Source: Chelonoidis abingdonii
Taxonomy: Eukaryota; Chordata; Testudines; Testudinidae
Direction of reading: 5' to 3'
DNA length: 64,000 bases
Assembly (NCBI RefSeq): GCF_003597395.2
Contig: NC_133770.1
Span: forward strand, 200,667,259 to 200,731,258
Part shown: piece after piece, positions 1 through 11,496 of the stretch
Layout of the letters: each line of letters opens with the position of its first letter
Position numbering within the stretch: position 1 is the stretch's first letter
The notes under the pieces: model-generated
Databases searched by the model: none
Seen by the model: the letters and a program-made list of their open reading frames with translations, nothing else
What the model was told of the DNA's origin: nothing
Made by a program: the position numbers and the translations under genes

Positions 1-185
1 CTTGCTGGTGGATTCTCTGCAGCTTGAGGTCTTCAAACCACAATTTTGAGGACTTCAATAACTCAGTCATGGGTTAGGGGTTGTTATAAAAGTGTATGGG
101 TAGGGTTCTGTGGCCTGCTTTGTGCAGGAGGTCAGACTAGATGATCATATTGGTCCCTTGTGACCTACGAGTCTATGAGTCTATG
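1..185 (+). mobile_element. CR1 LINE 3' end
   Basis: The sequence runs through TTCTGTGGCCTGCTTTGTGC and GTCAGACTAGATGATCATAT, and ends with the short repeated tail GAGTCTATGAGTCTATGG. This is the characteristic CR1 3' terminus (GACTAGATGATC...TCTATG). It is truncated at the window edge, so how much of the element lies to the left is unknown. Confidence 0.85.
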
Positions 186-406
186 GTCTACAAACAAGTC
201 AGTATTAACAAAATATTATATGAATATACTGTTTGTTCAGAAATATCCTGTGAAGAGCCAGAAAGGAGTAAGGAAATAAAAAAATAGCTATCAGAATTAC
301 GAAGTCATGGAGCCTTAGTAGAAAAAGTAGGGTTTAAGTCAGGAAATAACAGCTAAAGATTAATTTCAGTCTAATACTACTGTGTAATGAATCTTTCTTT
401 TTGCAG

Positions 407-475
407 GTCCGATGCTGTATACAGTAATTGTTCTAACCTACCTGCTTTCAGCTTGCCTGTAGCTATTGTCAGACG
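407..475 (+). CDS. RTTN: RTTN exon A (69 bp)
   Basis: The acceptor TTTTTGCAG ends at 406 and the donor GTAAGC starts at 476. One leading base completes the previous codon, 22 codons follow (beginning SDAVYSNCSNLPAF), and the last two bases (CG) are completed by the first G of the next exon to give Arg. Only this frame is open. It is short, so the call depends mainly on its splice sites and on the continuous join with the exon at 3769. Confidence 0.8.
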
Positions 476-734
476 GTAAGCCTCTTTACAATTAACTTCA
501 TTTTTGTCTATATGCTGCCAGCTGTTGGGAACCAATACATTCCTGGGATAAAAAGTATAGATACTATAGAAACTCACTGATCTGTATATTTTGAAATTCA
601 CACAAAAGAATGGTGGTAACTGGGTCTTCCAAAACAAAATTCTTAAAGTAAATTAAACTATATTTTGTGATGCATTATCCTTACTGTTCTGTTTTTTCCA
701 TTTACTTGTTAATTTGCAGTAAGTTTCCTAGTTA

Positions 735-848
735 GTGTGACTAGATGTCCTGATTTTATAGAGACAGTCCTGATATTTGGGGCTTTGCTTATATAGGCAT
801 CTATTAGTCCCCACCTCCTGTCCCGGTTTTTCACACTTGGTGTTCGGT
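735..848. repeat. short MITE-like interspersed repeat
   Basis: The start GTGTGACTAGATGTCC and the end TGTTCGGTCACC are imperfect inverted ends around a 110-base body containing TATATAGGCATCTATTAG. I recognise the pattern as a common reptilian interspersed repeat. The class is not certain. Confidence 0.5.
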
Positions 849-1431
849 CACCGTCTTCCTAGTCATCTGTGTGGATTCTGAAAATTGTGTTATACTGAGC
901 AATGGTACTGTGTGTTTTTGCCCAAGTGCTTATTTTGTAGGTTAATCAATATGAAGCTTTTATATCAATGACATTTTGCTTAGTAGACATGAAAATTTTA
1001 TTTGTTTCACTGAATTGATTTGAAATTTCTGATTTATTTTTTTATAACTTCAGCTCTACTCAAGCTGAAGGAATATTGTTTGCCATTGTGACCTGCAGAT
1101 GACAGCAAACAAAAACTCTGATCCTGTAAACTCTTGTGCAGGAGTTTAACCTACGTGGGATAGTCAGTGGGATTATTTACAAGTGCAAAGATAAGCACGG
1201 ACATAATTGCAAGCAGGATTGCATCCTCAGATGCTAAATTTGGAATTCCGAGTTATGTTAACTTTCTCCTCAGCTCTGTGTTTTACGTTTCCTGTAAAGT
1301 TGTCAGCTGCAAATACTGCAAAATACTGTTGGCTGTAGAAGGACTAGTGACCCATTGTGGTAGGCACTATGCATTTAATGGATGCATGTGAAAGAAACAA
1401 CACCTGTGCATCAAGGAGCTTACAGTCTAAG

Positions 1432-1818
1432 CCGGGAATGGCCAACGCGAGCCTGAGAAGGAGCTAGAATTTACCAATGTACATTACCAAAGAGCCATAG
1501 TAATACGTCAGCAGCACCACCAATCAGCGCCTCCCCATCCCTCCCTGCACCTCCCGATCAGCTGTTTTGTGGCATGCAGGAGGCTGGGGGGGAGGGGAGG
1601 AAGAGTGAGGGCACAGCAGGCTCAGGGAAGGGGGTGGGAAGCAGTGGAGTGGGGACAGGGCCTGTGGCAGAGCCAGGAGTTAAGCATTGAGCACCCTTGT
1701 CACACTGGAAAAGTTGGCGCCTGTAGCTCCAGCCCCGGAGTCGGTGGCTATACAAGGAGCCGCATATTATCTTCTGAAGAGCCACAAGTGGCTCCGGAGC
1801 TACAGGTTGGTCCGCCCC
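1432..1818. mobile_element. hAT-type non-autonomous element
   Basis: The left end is GGGAATGGCCAACGCGAGCC and the right end is CTACAGGTTGGTCCGCCCC; the reverse complement of the latter resembles the left end (GGGGTGGCCAACCTG type). Flanks AGTCTAAG and GATCTAAG share 6 of 8 bases, a plausible decayed 8-bp target duplication. The GC-rich, purine-biased interior has no valid ORF. Confidence 0.7.
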
Positions 1819-2237
1819 GATCTAAGCATATGATGAGAGGCAATAGATGGAGAAAAGCAAACTAAGTGAGGGTTACAGTGAAGTGATTAAGTTTTTGTAT
1901 AATAGTTAGCAGTCAGAGCAAATCAGTTGTTAGGCAATATCTTTAGCTTTGTCACTACTGTAATAATATATCACACTATTAAAACTAAAAGAATTTGAAA
2001 GATCTAACCTGTTTTTCAATAAGGGTCAGATCCTAAAGGGAGCTGTAAGTCCCCCTGAAATCAGCACAAGGCTTTAACTATTCATAGATTTTGTTGTTTT
2101 CTCAGCCTGGATAATAAAAATATACTGCTCAGTTTCACTTTGATTAATAATCACTTTCTAACCAATTTCAAGTTCTCATGCACCAGAATATTATTAGTGT
2201 TTAGATTGCTAACACTTAAAGGGATAGTTGTTTTAAT

Positions 2238-2254
2238 AAAAAAAAAAAAAAAAA
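2238..2254 (+). repeat. A17 homopolymer
   Basis: A run of 17 A within AT-rich intron. No retroposon body is recognisable immediately upstream, so it is called as a simple repeat only. Confidence 0.9.
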
Positions 2255-2536
2255 CACCAACCAAAACCTACTAACTTTATATTGGAATAACCCCCGCTCC
2301 CACCATGAGGTTGACAAAGTTGCCTTTGTTTACATAACCTAGATTTTGGGCTATGTTTGGCCTTTGCATCACTTTAAAAAGGAGTCTATCTGAAAAAGTG
2401 ACTAAAATGACATTTTTGGTATTCCATACTTTTTGCCTTGCTCTGGTTTCCATATCAGATTTGCTCACCATAAAGGTTATAATTTTTCCCCCCCATTTAA
2501 ACTTTTCAGTTCAGGCTAACAAGGTTTTGAAAGGTT

Positions 2537-2790
2537 TCAGAGTAGCATTGTGTTAGGCTGTATCCGCAAAAAGAACAGGAGTACTTGTGGCACCTTAGAG
2601 ACTAACATTTATTTGAGCATAAGCTTTCGTGGGCTACAACCTGCTTCATCGGATGCACAGAATGGAACAGACAGTGAGGAGATATATGTTCCATTCTATG
2701 CGTCTGATGGAGCGGGCTGTAGCCCACGAAAGCTTATGCTCAAATGAATTTGTTAGTTTCTAAGGTGCCACAAGTACTCCTGTTCTTTTT
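2537..2790. mobile_element. fold-back interspersed repeat
   Basis: Two long inverted arms (about 2568-2665 and 2688-2790) are near-perfect reverse complements. Both carry the core GAGCATAAGCTTTCGTGGGC or its complement, and both end in AAAAAGAACAGGAGTACTTG or its complement. The arms flank a short spacer, so the transcript would form a long hairpin. The arm sequence is a very common turtle-type repeat; here two copies are joined head to head. Confidence 0.75.
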
Positions 2791-3768
2791 AAGGTTTAGA
2801 AAGTATCAGTGAGCTCTGAAGTTAATGGAGTTGTGACTCAGGGATTAGTTTGAACTACAGATCTGTTGTTGATGAAGCTGTGTGAGATTGAGAAACTCCA
2901 GCTTGGCTATCACAGGTCAGGGTGAATATTGGGGCTATCAGTTTTAAAACAACAAAACAAAACAAAAAACCTTCCAAACTGAGTACATTTACATGGAAAT
3001 CAATAAGTAATAGGAAACCTCACAATACATGTGTAGTCCTTGCATGCTTTAAGTGTTTTCATTCTGAGCATCTTCGAGTGGTTTTCTTTTTTGGGTGTGG
3101 GGAGGGGACTTGGATTGTGATTGAAGTGTTTTCCTTTCAGTTATTCTTTTGTTTCTACTCAGTGGCTCTAGTTTTGAGTTTTGCATTGTTTTATATTTTG
3201 ACCATGTTGATGTTGACTGTCATGCTGGTACAAAATGTTCAGAAACAGACATACTGAAAAAGAGGTTACAGATGGAAATAAAACATCTACCTTTTAATGA
3301 ACTTGCATTTCTGTAGTGGCAGGAGTAGTATTGAATGAGAAGCTAAATTTCTAATTGTTTTAGCAACCTAATTCTATGATGTTCCTATATGCCAGCCCAG
3401 ACAGTAGACTATATTTCCCAGCCGAAGGAGATGGAAACAAAGTGTAGTTCTTCACTTGTTTATCTCTTACACATAGGTGGTGGTAATAAGAAAATCCTTT
3501 TTAAGCTCTGTATTCAGTGTTTTGGAAGGAAAAAAATGGGCTTCTTCATAGCTGAGTAATCTTTCTTCACACACAGAATCCTTCAGTCTGGGAACTTGCA
3601 GCTTCCAGACTAGAGGATGCTTTTGTGAAGGGAAGGACACATTTGTGTTCTGTGTTCTTTAGTAGTAAATGTGACTTTTTTTTCTCCCCCCGCAGACTTT
3701 CAAAAAACGTTGGTTGAAAGATTGAATGTCATGTTATAACTGAATATTTCAATACAATTTCTCTAAAG

Positions 3769-3957
3769 GTATCACCTCCCTATCAGAGTCACTGCTCATC
3801 ATGCAGTTAGTCCTAACTCTGTTGTTTTGCTGTTATCTTCTGACTGCTTGATCTTGAAACCTGTGTCTGACATGCTTAAGATGGCTTGGAATCTGTCATG
3901 GTATCATGGGATTGATAAACTATTGCAACTGGTGAACTATGAAACAGAAGCACAAGT
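3769..3957 (+). CDS. RTTN: RTTN exon B (189 bp)
   Basis: The acceptor is CTCTAAAG ending at 3768, with a weak pyrimidine tract; the donor GTAAGT starts at 3958. The translation reads [19 protein letters not shown] onward, through [19 protein letters not shown] to NYETEAQ, and ends with two bases of a Val codon. It is open through its whole length, and the join to exon 7307-7546 restores [11 protein letters not shown]. The helical, Leu-rich character fits the repeat solenoid of rotatin. Confidence 0.85.
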
Positions 3958-4589
3958 GTAAGTCATGATATCTTTATATTGAATCATAATATAATTGAAG
4001 TAGCCTTCCTTCAAAGTTAAATACCCTTTGACTTTATGTTGCATTGTAATCCAAACTGTTTGTGGTTCAAAATTGCTATCATTTTAAGTGGTAAAGGATC
4101 ACATAGCAGCTGGTTGTGAAAAATGCTGTCAGGGGCTGCTAGTTCATCTGAATTGCAGCTCTGTGATAAATCTAGAGCCTGCTCCTGCTCCCATTTATAT
4201 AGATTGAAAAACAAACTCCCTTTGATTACAATGGGAGCAGGGTTAAGCCATAAAGATAAGTGTTGCTGAACACGAGGCAGCTCATCTTTGTTTTAGGGAG
4301 TGCTATATCCTGCTGAAGTAAACACTTGACTTAAATTTTTCATCTACTGGTTGTTTTGTTTGGGACGGAATTTCCTTAAAACTGTTAATTTTATATACAT
4401 GAAGGACCATACTGGTCGGACAAGAAATTAGCCTTCATATCTCTTTAATTATATTTAGTATAATTTTTAAAAGTGCTTAAATTTGCTATATTTTGGAGTA
4501 TTTTGCAGAGCTTAAATATTCTACAAGGTTGCTCTGCTCAAAGGACATTTGATTTATTTAGTAGGACTGAATTATCTGCTTATGTATAC

Positions 4590-5640
4590 GTGGTGCTTCC
4601 CAGGGTTACCCAAGGCTGTGAGGCATCTTGCTACCACCTGCCCTTAACGTGAGGCAGCCTTGTCTGTACCTGCTGTGGATCAGTTCCTTGGCTGCGCCAG
4701 CCTTTGGCAAAACAAACACTACCTTCTCAGGCCTTGCTGTCACTGCACAGGTTGGCAATAGGCACACACCAACCTGCAAGTCTTTCAAGCGTCCCTCTGG
4801 AGTGCCCAGCCCATGATCTGTTGAACACTTTGAGGACTCTGATACTTTAGTCACAAATTGCTAGTACATACCAGCTTACTAGTTTTAATTCAGGATCACC
4901 AGTCTGCTTAACACACTGCACTGAGATATATTTTTATACTGAAAACAAGAATAAGTTTATTATCAAAGAGCAGAGATTTAGAAGATAAATAAGAACTTCG
5001 GGAACAAATGGTTACATATAAAATAAAATCATAACATGCTTTCTAGAACCCAAATTTAAGTAATACATTATCTTCCTGTGTAAAGAAGTTTCTTACTCGA
5101 AGTTCTTCTCAGCATTTTCACCAAGCTTGACTGAGATCCATTTTTCCATGAAGCAAACTCACTGTCATCTTAATTCCTTGGTGAAGGGTAAAATCTCATC
5201 TCTCTGCTGCTTTTATGCAGTTCCTGAATATGGTCCCTTACTGCAGGAGGTCCCCTGTTCAGATGCTTATCTTGGGGTTTCTTTGTTTTTGTAAATCCTT
5301 GGGCCTGCACCTGACCCAGACAGCAAACAGAGCCTATCTCCAAGTATGTACATTTATTTTATGGTGATTAAGTTGGCCCAGAAGCATAAAATACTCAAAG
5401 ATCTGCCAGAGAGAGAAGTGTTTGCTACTCCCTTCCTGCCTAGAATCTGTTTATCACCTTCCGATGACCTGTCTTAACTTGCACCTTTTTTCAGTATACA
5501 TACCTAGTTCCTTATGCGTTATCTACACATACGTCACTGGGTGTGGTTATATATTTTAAATTGTTCTTCCACTTCCTGTTCATCTCAACAATGACTTAAC
5601 AATGAAGTAACTTGTCTAGGATAAGATACTTTTCTGTCTT
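4590..5640 (-). mobile_element. LTR-derived repeat (antisense), approximate ends
   Basis: The segment begins near GTGGTGCTTCCCAGGGTTAC and contains GATCTGTTGAACACTTTGAG and AACAAGAATAAGTTTATTAT. It matches a turtle LTR-type repeat I recognise in minus orientation, with a polyadenylation-like TTTATT on the plus strand. Exact termini and a target duplication were not found. It carries no coding potential. Confidence 0.5.
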
Positions 5641-6489
5641 ATTATCTATCTATGAACATTGTAGAATTTTTTTAACTAAAGGAAAAGGGGGAAAGGAAGG
5701 AACAGAGCTGACCAAACTGAGGCTTTTCCAAAGGTGCATTTATATTGAAACTCGTTAGATGGGGCATAATGAAGTGGCATTGTGCATGTTGATAATGCCA
5801 GACGTCATTGCTATTGAATGTCTTGAGTAGTAGATTGTATGTGAGAGGGTTTTGGTTTCAGTTCATCTTGCAGATGTCCATGTCATGAAAATCGCTACCA
5901 AAAATAGAATTAATTTGATACATCTATCTGCAAATTCAGCAGAGAAGCCTGTGATTGTCATGAGGGGTGAAATTGGGGTATTGTATAAAGCTACCTCAAC
6001 TCAGTAGATTGTCTGGACAAGCAGAGAAACTGATGATGAGTTGTGGACTTCATTAGAATGGGGACGGAGCTATCCTTTGGAAGTTTCATCTATTTTAGGA
6101 CTTTTGAAGGCACGGAGCCACTAACAACATCATCTTTATGGCAGGACAGTCATATTTATGGTGACTTTCCATAGGCAAATGCACACTGATCTACTATACT
6201 CTTTCTAGTATACTTTGTTGAAAATAAAAGAGTATTCTCATAGAAGTGACTACCAACATTAGTATTGTGAAGACGTAAGTATCATAATTATGCCCAATAG
6301 CTTCCTAATACAAACCAACCTTTAAAAACAAGCCAGCTCAGGATTAATTTTTTTTTTAAAGACATGATTGATCAAAACAAATATCTAAGAGGTTCACAGT
6401 TAATTTTCTCATTAGAACAAGAAAAAAGAGAAATCAGTGGCTTTAAAATCATTTTAAAAGATGCAGGCTATTAACTGTCATTCTATGCC

Positions 6490-7285
6490 TATCATAAGCA
6501 TCTTTCCCAAATCTGGACCTTAGCGTCCAAAATGTGGGTGCCTGGCATGAACCTCCAAGCTTAATTACCAGCTTGGATCTTATCTCGCTGCCACCAGACA
6601 GGAATTACAGCGCCTCCCTCGCTCTGGTCCCCCAAACTTTCCCTGGAGGGACCCCAAGACCCAGAAGCTNNNNNNNNNNNNNNNNNNNNNNNNNNNNNNN
6701 NNNNNNNNNNNNNNNNNNNNNNNNNNNNNNNNNNNNNNNNNNNNNNNNNNNNNNNNNNNNNNNNNNNNNNNNNNNNNNNNNNNNNNNNNNNNNNNNNNNN
6801 NNNNNNNNNNNNNNNNNNNNNNNNNNNNNNNNNNNNNNNNNNNNNNNNNNNNNNNNNNNNNNNNNNNNNNNNNNNNNNNNNNNNNNNNNNNNNNNNNNNN
6901 NNNNNNNNNNNNNNNNNNNNNNNNNNNNNNNNNNNNNNNNNNNNNNNNNNNNNNNNNNNNNNNNNNNNNNNNNNNNNNNNNNNNNNNNNNNNNNNNNNNN
7001 NNNNNNNNNNNNNNNNNNNNNNNNNNNNNNNNNNNNNNNNNNNNNNNNNNNNNNNNNNNNNNNNNNNNNNNNNNNNNNNNNNNNNNNTTGGAAACAGAAG
7101 ATTAGACGATAGAAAGAACCTTCTCATAGCTGAGAGACAGAAAAAAGACTCAGACCCCCCAAAATTCCCTCCCTGACTTTTAAAAATCCAGTTTCCTGGT
7201 TGGTCCTCTGGTCAGGTGTTTGGTTCCCTTTGTTAACCCTTTACAGGTAAAAGAAACATTAACCCTTAGCTATCTATTTATGACA
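6490..7285 (-). mobile_element. solo LTR (ERV-type), antisense to RTTN, with assembly gap
   Basis: The plus-strand left end is TATCATAAGC..CTGGACCTTAGCGTCC and the right end is CCTTAGCTATCTATTTATGACA. Ends of the TG..CA type (left TG decayed to TA) and a perfect 5-bp target duplication ATGCC (6485-6489 and 7286-7290) identify an LTR. It is the same family as the LTR at 51758-52782, which shares GACCTTAGCGTCCAAAA-like and CCTCTGGTCAGGTG segments. The centre (6670-7087) is N. Its right edge abuts the acceptor of RTTN exon 7307-7546. Confidence 0.85.
6670..7087. other. assembly gap (418 N)
   Basis: Unsequenced bases inside the solo LTR. ORFs reported across it are meaningless. Confidence 0.99.
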
Positions 7286-7306
7286 ATGCCTTTATTTCTT
7301 TTTCAG

Positions 7307-7546
7307 ATTTTTAGACACATTAAAGCTATCCTCAGAGGACTTCCTTACGTTGAAGATAACACACACAACCAGTGGACTGCAGGATTGTCTTAATGCAGTA
7401 ATTCAGGCCGTGTCCCACAGGGAAGTTAGAGCTGCTGTGACTAGGATGAGTTTTTATATTCTAAATGACAAGCTGGCTTTAAAATTTAGCACTGGCTCTT
7501 GCAGGACCACTTTGAAGGGCATGGCTTGGCAAACAGCATTCAACAG
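7307..7546 (+). CDS. RTTN: RTTN exon C (240 bp)
   Basis: The acceptor TTTCTTTTTCAG ends at 7306 and the donor GTAAGC starts at 7547. It encodes [17 protein letters not shown], then [20 protein letters not shown], then [13 protein letters not shown] and two bases of Arg. It is one of the best preserved rotatin segments in the window. A solo LTR ends only 21 bases before the exon, counting the target duplication, so the splice branch point probably lies in transposon sequence (see findings). Confidence 0.92.
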
Positions 7547-7799
7547 GTAAGCATAAGTGAAAAGTGTAGTCACTAGTTACAAAGCAGTGTATCAAGGTAT
7601 ATAAGTATATTACATTAAAATTTCTGACATTGAAATAATGTTATTTTGTTTGCAAAGTCAAGCGCTTGCAAACTAGGACACTCCAGATTTATAGTTGTCC
7701 AGACAACTTTAATTTCGTCCCCTTTTGTGCCTACTATGTGCACTGAATGAAGGTTAGGGATGTCTTGTTATTGTTTTAGGGTATGGAGACAAATTAATA

Positions 7800-8325
7800 G
7801 GAAATTCACATTGCTACTACCATGGCCAACAGCCATCACTCTCAATACCATACCATGCCATACGTACTTCTGGGCTGCTGCTGGTGGCAGCTCTGTCTTC
7901 AGAGCTGGGTGGCTGGAGAGTGGTGGCTGTTGGCCAGGTGTCCAGCTGTGAAGGCAGTGCCCTGCCAGCACCAGCACATAAGTAAGGGTAGCAACACCTT
8001 ACCATGCCTTACTTCAGTACTGCTGCCTGCAGAGCTGGGCCCTCAGTCAGCAGCCTCCACTCTCTGGCCACCCAGCTCTGAAGACAGCACCATAGAAGTA
8101 AGGGTGGTATGGTATGGTATTGCTACCCTTACTTCTGCACTGCTGGTGGCGGGGCTCTGTCTTCAGAGCTGGGTGCCTGGCCAACAGCCACCACTCTCCA
8201 GCTGCCCAGTTCTGAAGGCAGCACATAAGTAAGGGTGGCAATACAATGACCCCCCTAAAATAATCTTGTAAAATAATCCCTGCAACTCCCTTAAGTCAGG
8301 ATCCCCAGTTTGAGAATCACTGGTC
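7800..8325. repeat. inverted multi-copy GC-rich array inside an hAT-like repeat
   Basis: A unit containing AAGTAAGGGTGGCAATAC and CTGTCTTCAGAGCTGGGTG occurs several times in alternating orientation: direct at about 7870-7930 and 8140-8180, inverted at about 8070-8110 and 8190-8230. TACCATACCATGCCATAC-like junctions lie between copies. The right end CCCCAGTTTGAGAATCACTG resembles an inverted hAT terminus. ORFs through this block are artefacts of the palindromic composition. Confidence 0.65.
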
Positions 8326-8389
8326 TCCCCCATGAAATCTATATAGTATAAGGTAATAAGACACTACTGCTGCAATGTGAGTGGTGCCA

Positions 8390-8870
8390 GGTCTTCGGCT
8401 CTGTGTCAAGAAGCTCTCCGCCTTCGGGATTTTTGTGTGTGGCATGCCATTCTTCTGATAGCCTTGCACCTGACCAGAACAAGGAATGTCTCAGCAGATC
8501 AGCTCAGCAGGACTTTCTCATCTTGCCACAAGTGGTAGCTCCATCCAGAGCTGGTCAGCATAATCTTCCAGAAGTGGGGGACTCCCCAGGTGGATCTTTT
8601 GCACATCCAGGCAGAACAGAAAATGCCACATGTTCTGTTTGATCCTGGGGATGGACAGGGGCTCCCTATCAGATGCCTTTCTTATTCTGTGGTGGAGGGC
8701 GCAGATGTATGCCTTCCCGCCAGTGCCATTGATTAACAAGGTCCTTGTGAAGATCAGCCAAAACAGAGCGAGAATTATCCTAATAGCCCCTGCATGGCCT
8801 CGTCAGCACTGGTTCAACATGTTGCTGAGCCTTTCAGTAGCCGCCCTGCTGTAACTGCCCCTCTGTTACA
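8390..8870 (+). mobile_element. DIRS-like retrotransposon fragment (region after RNase H)
   Basis: In shifting frames it encodes CLSRSAQQDFLILPQVVAPS, then GMDRGSLSDAFLILWWRAQM and YAFPPVPLINKVLVKISQNR, then ILIAPAWPRQHWFNMLLSLS. These are typical of the pol region that follows the RNase H domain in DIRS-type elements. At least one frame change breaks it. Sense orientation relative to RTTN. No terminal repeat or recombinase is seen. Confidence 0.75.
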
Positions 8871-9939
8871 AGTAGAGCCCAGCTCAGTAATGCTCTCCTT
8901 GAGAGTTAAGGAGGAAGGGAGTGGCTCCAGGGAAAGCTTGGCTTATCTCTCTTTCTTGGCTCCTTGTATGCAGGAGTTTAAGAAGCTCTTGTCCTGTGTG
9001 CTTTGGGCATGGTGGAGAGATGGGATAAGACTCTGGAGCTGAGAATGGACAAAGCAGGCAGGAAGGATTGTGGGGGGAAGCCTGGCTTTCCCCCTTCTTT
9101 TCCCCGATCCCCTTCCACATAGCAACTCTGGCAGCTCACAGGTTTGTGATGTTGCTAATGCTGCTGTGGCAGATTTAGCCAGTCTTGGAATCTTTATTAA
9201 TTCTGACACACTGCCAAAAATTTCTGATGACTGCAAGTGAGATGGAAAATGATGATCTGAACACTTTAGAGCTGAGCTAAATCTGAATGGAATTGCCTGG
9301 AACAAAGAAAAAGCACTTCTCTGTGAGAAGATTTTCCCTGTTGAATAGCAAAGGCCTGTTACAAATGGAAATCTGATAGCTTTTTATGGAAAAGGTCAAA
9401 AATCTTACATAATGGAAAATGTTAAGCAACCTAAATAGAGGTTGTTACCAGCTGCCCCTATAATATTGAGTATCTAAGCGTAAAGATGTATAGAATACTT
9501 TGAGTTTTCCTTATAAACTTTTCTCTACAGAATAAAGTGATAAGAAAAGATCCTCTGTTTTCAGTATTTAAAAAAAAAAATGTTAAAAAGGAATTTACTT
9601 TTTAGTTGCCAAGTATATATAACTTAAACTTAGAAAAGGAGCAAAATCTGAAAAATATGACTAAAACAACTGAATTTAAAAGGTGAATTGTAAAAAAAGA
9701 AGGCAGCTAATTCAGCTATTTTCCCTTGTAGTTAGTTTTGATAGTATATTTAAGTGTTAATAGTTCTTTCCCTGTCTTTACTTCTGTTCATATCTCTAAA
9801 TTTAATCCTTACTATAGAGAAGTCCATAGTGTTGCTATATTAATGGATATTTTATATCATGTTGGAATTTCAGATCTCAAGTCATGTACTTCAGATATGA
9901 AGGTGAAATCTATAGTTATACTGTTTGTTTGTACCAAAG
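8871..9939. other. RTTN intron sequence, nothing recognised
   Basis: Apart from the AT-rich segment from 9300 on, I see no recognisable repeat, RNA gene or coding signal. Short ORFs overlapping 8884-9305 have no family resemblance. Confidence 0.5.
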
Positions 9940-10084
9940 GTTTCTGCAAGTACTTCCAGCTTCTGCAGAAGATGAGAAGCTTCTGGTTGATGTCTTAAGT
10001 TTTCTAAACAAGTTGCTTAGGGAACAGAAGAAGAGTTTGGAGGCAGAACATGTAAAGTGGATTCTGGAGGTACTGCTTAAACAT
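9940..10084 (+). CDS. RTTN: RTTN exon D (145 bp)
   Basis: The acceptor ACCAAAG ends at 9939 and the donor GTAAGA starts at 10085. The first G completes Arg from the previous exon. It then encodes [19 protein letters not shown] and continues to WILEVLLKH in phase 0. The acceptor is poor in pyrimidines close to the AG, but the upstream TGTTTGTTTGT tract and the exact frame join support it. Amphipathic helical content fits the solenoid. Confidence 0.88.
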
Positions 10085-11341
10085 GTAAGAATATACCTAG
10101 GGGAAAATATAAATTGCAGACTTCACAAAGTGATATCGCTGCAAACCATCCACAAATAAAGCCTTTAAAATTAATCTTGATTTTGTTGTTATTGTTTTCT
10201 TTTGGTTAAAACATTCCTGGTAGAAAACAGCTAAGCAGTTTCTGCCGCTTTAAAGGAAATCAGATTGTTTTACAAAATCAAGAACTACAATTAAATTTGT
10301 CATTAGTAGTGATAGGTTACCTTGTAGTCTGTAACACAACTTCTTAATAGTTTGATGATTTAACATCAAACAATTGTAAATGGTTTTGCTTTTTTGTTGT
10401 TGTGTGAATGACTTTTCTGACGGCAAGTGTTGCTTTTGCCAGATGATACTATTGAGTTTCTACTCATATACTTCTATGATTTCAGTGTTAAGCTTATGGC
10501 TACGTAGTAATGATACTACTTAAATGGTGGTAATACATTCTCTATTTGGACTGGCTGCTGATTGTCTGTAGCTTGTAAATGAAACTTCTTTTGAAGTGAT
10601 CCTATGAAAAACTGATAGTAAGATACTATTAATCAAGGATGAAGTCTGCAGTACGTTTAGGTGCTTGAGCTTATAAGATACTTGTTGCTTTATTTTCTAA
10701 ACTACGTGGGCCTAAAAGAAGGGTAATTTATTTGCTTTTCTACCTTGGAAGAGATCCTGCATAGGGCATATCATCTGCTTTTTAAGGAGTACAAATGAAA
10801 TGTAATCTGAGCATAAAAGTAAGTATTCAGCATCCAGCAGCTCCCATTGCTCTCTCACTTATTATGAAAATCTGACTACTTATGGAAATTGGATCACTCC
10901 ATCTTCTTTAAATGGGAGCTTAAGCACTGTTGAAAAGCTAGCCGATTAAATATAAAATATGTTAACAACTAAAAGCCATCAGATTGAGTCTTTCAGGAAA
11001 CGTAGTCAAACAGGAGGATATAATTTAAACTAATATCTCAATTGCATATGTGTATTTTTCACATGCTTTTTGGAATCTCAGGGAAAGAATTCATCTGACA
11101 TTTGCATTATCGTGAATACCACCGCTTCATAATGCAGTTTACTATGACTTAATGATCAGAATTTTTCTTGTAGACTGGCAGACCTAATAGAAAATTATAC
11201 ATTTCAGGTTTTTAAAAGTAGTATTCATTAGTGAAATTATTAAACTACATTTTAACGTATAACAAGTGGACCAAAAAAAAAAATTCTCAGTAGACAGGGT
11301 ATTAGGATAGGAATTGAAGATTTTAATATTTCCCTCTTTAG
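10085..11341. other. RTTN intron sequence, nothing recognised
   Basis: AT-rich intron with no recognised mobile element and no RNA gene. It ends in a good pyrimidine tract before the exon at 11342. Confidence 0.5.
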
Positions 11342-11496
11342 AACTCAAGCTCACTGTTAGACCTTCTGGTACGACCTGAATCCCAGGAGCAGGATGAAAC
11401 AAATGACATACAGACTGCTGTCAGGCAACAACTGCAGAAAGAACTGATTGGTCTCTTTAACATGTTGCTACTCTGCTTCACATCAGTTACTAACAG
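11342..11496 (+). CDS. RTTN: RTTN exon E (155 bp)
   Basis: The acceptor TTCCCTCTTTAG ends at 11341 and the donor GTACAG starts at 11497. In phase 0 it encodes [20 protein letters not shown] followed by [19 protein letters not shown] and ends with two bases of Arg. The acidic QEQDETND stretch looks like a loop between helices. The join to the next exon gives [11 protein letters not shown]. Confidence 0.9.

Noticed and set aside
2922..3257. 111-codon frame rich in Phe and Leu
   Set aside because: Poly-T derived hydrophobic translation in intron, no splice or family support.
3658..3768. TTTCTCCCCCCGCAG at about 3680-3695 as the acceptor for RTTN exon B
   Set aside because: It is a stronger-looking site, but the sequence between it and 3769 has stop codons in the required frame; the later AG at 3768 fits the phase.
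6534..7127. Open frames across N runs (also 35306-35881 and 39108-39462)
   Set aside because: They are open only because unknown bases do not yield stops.
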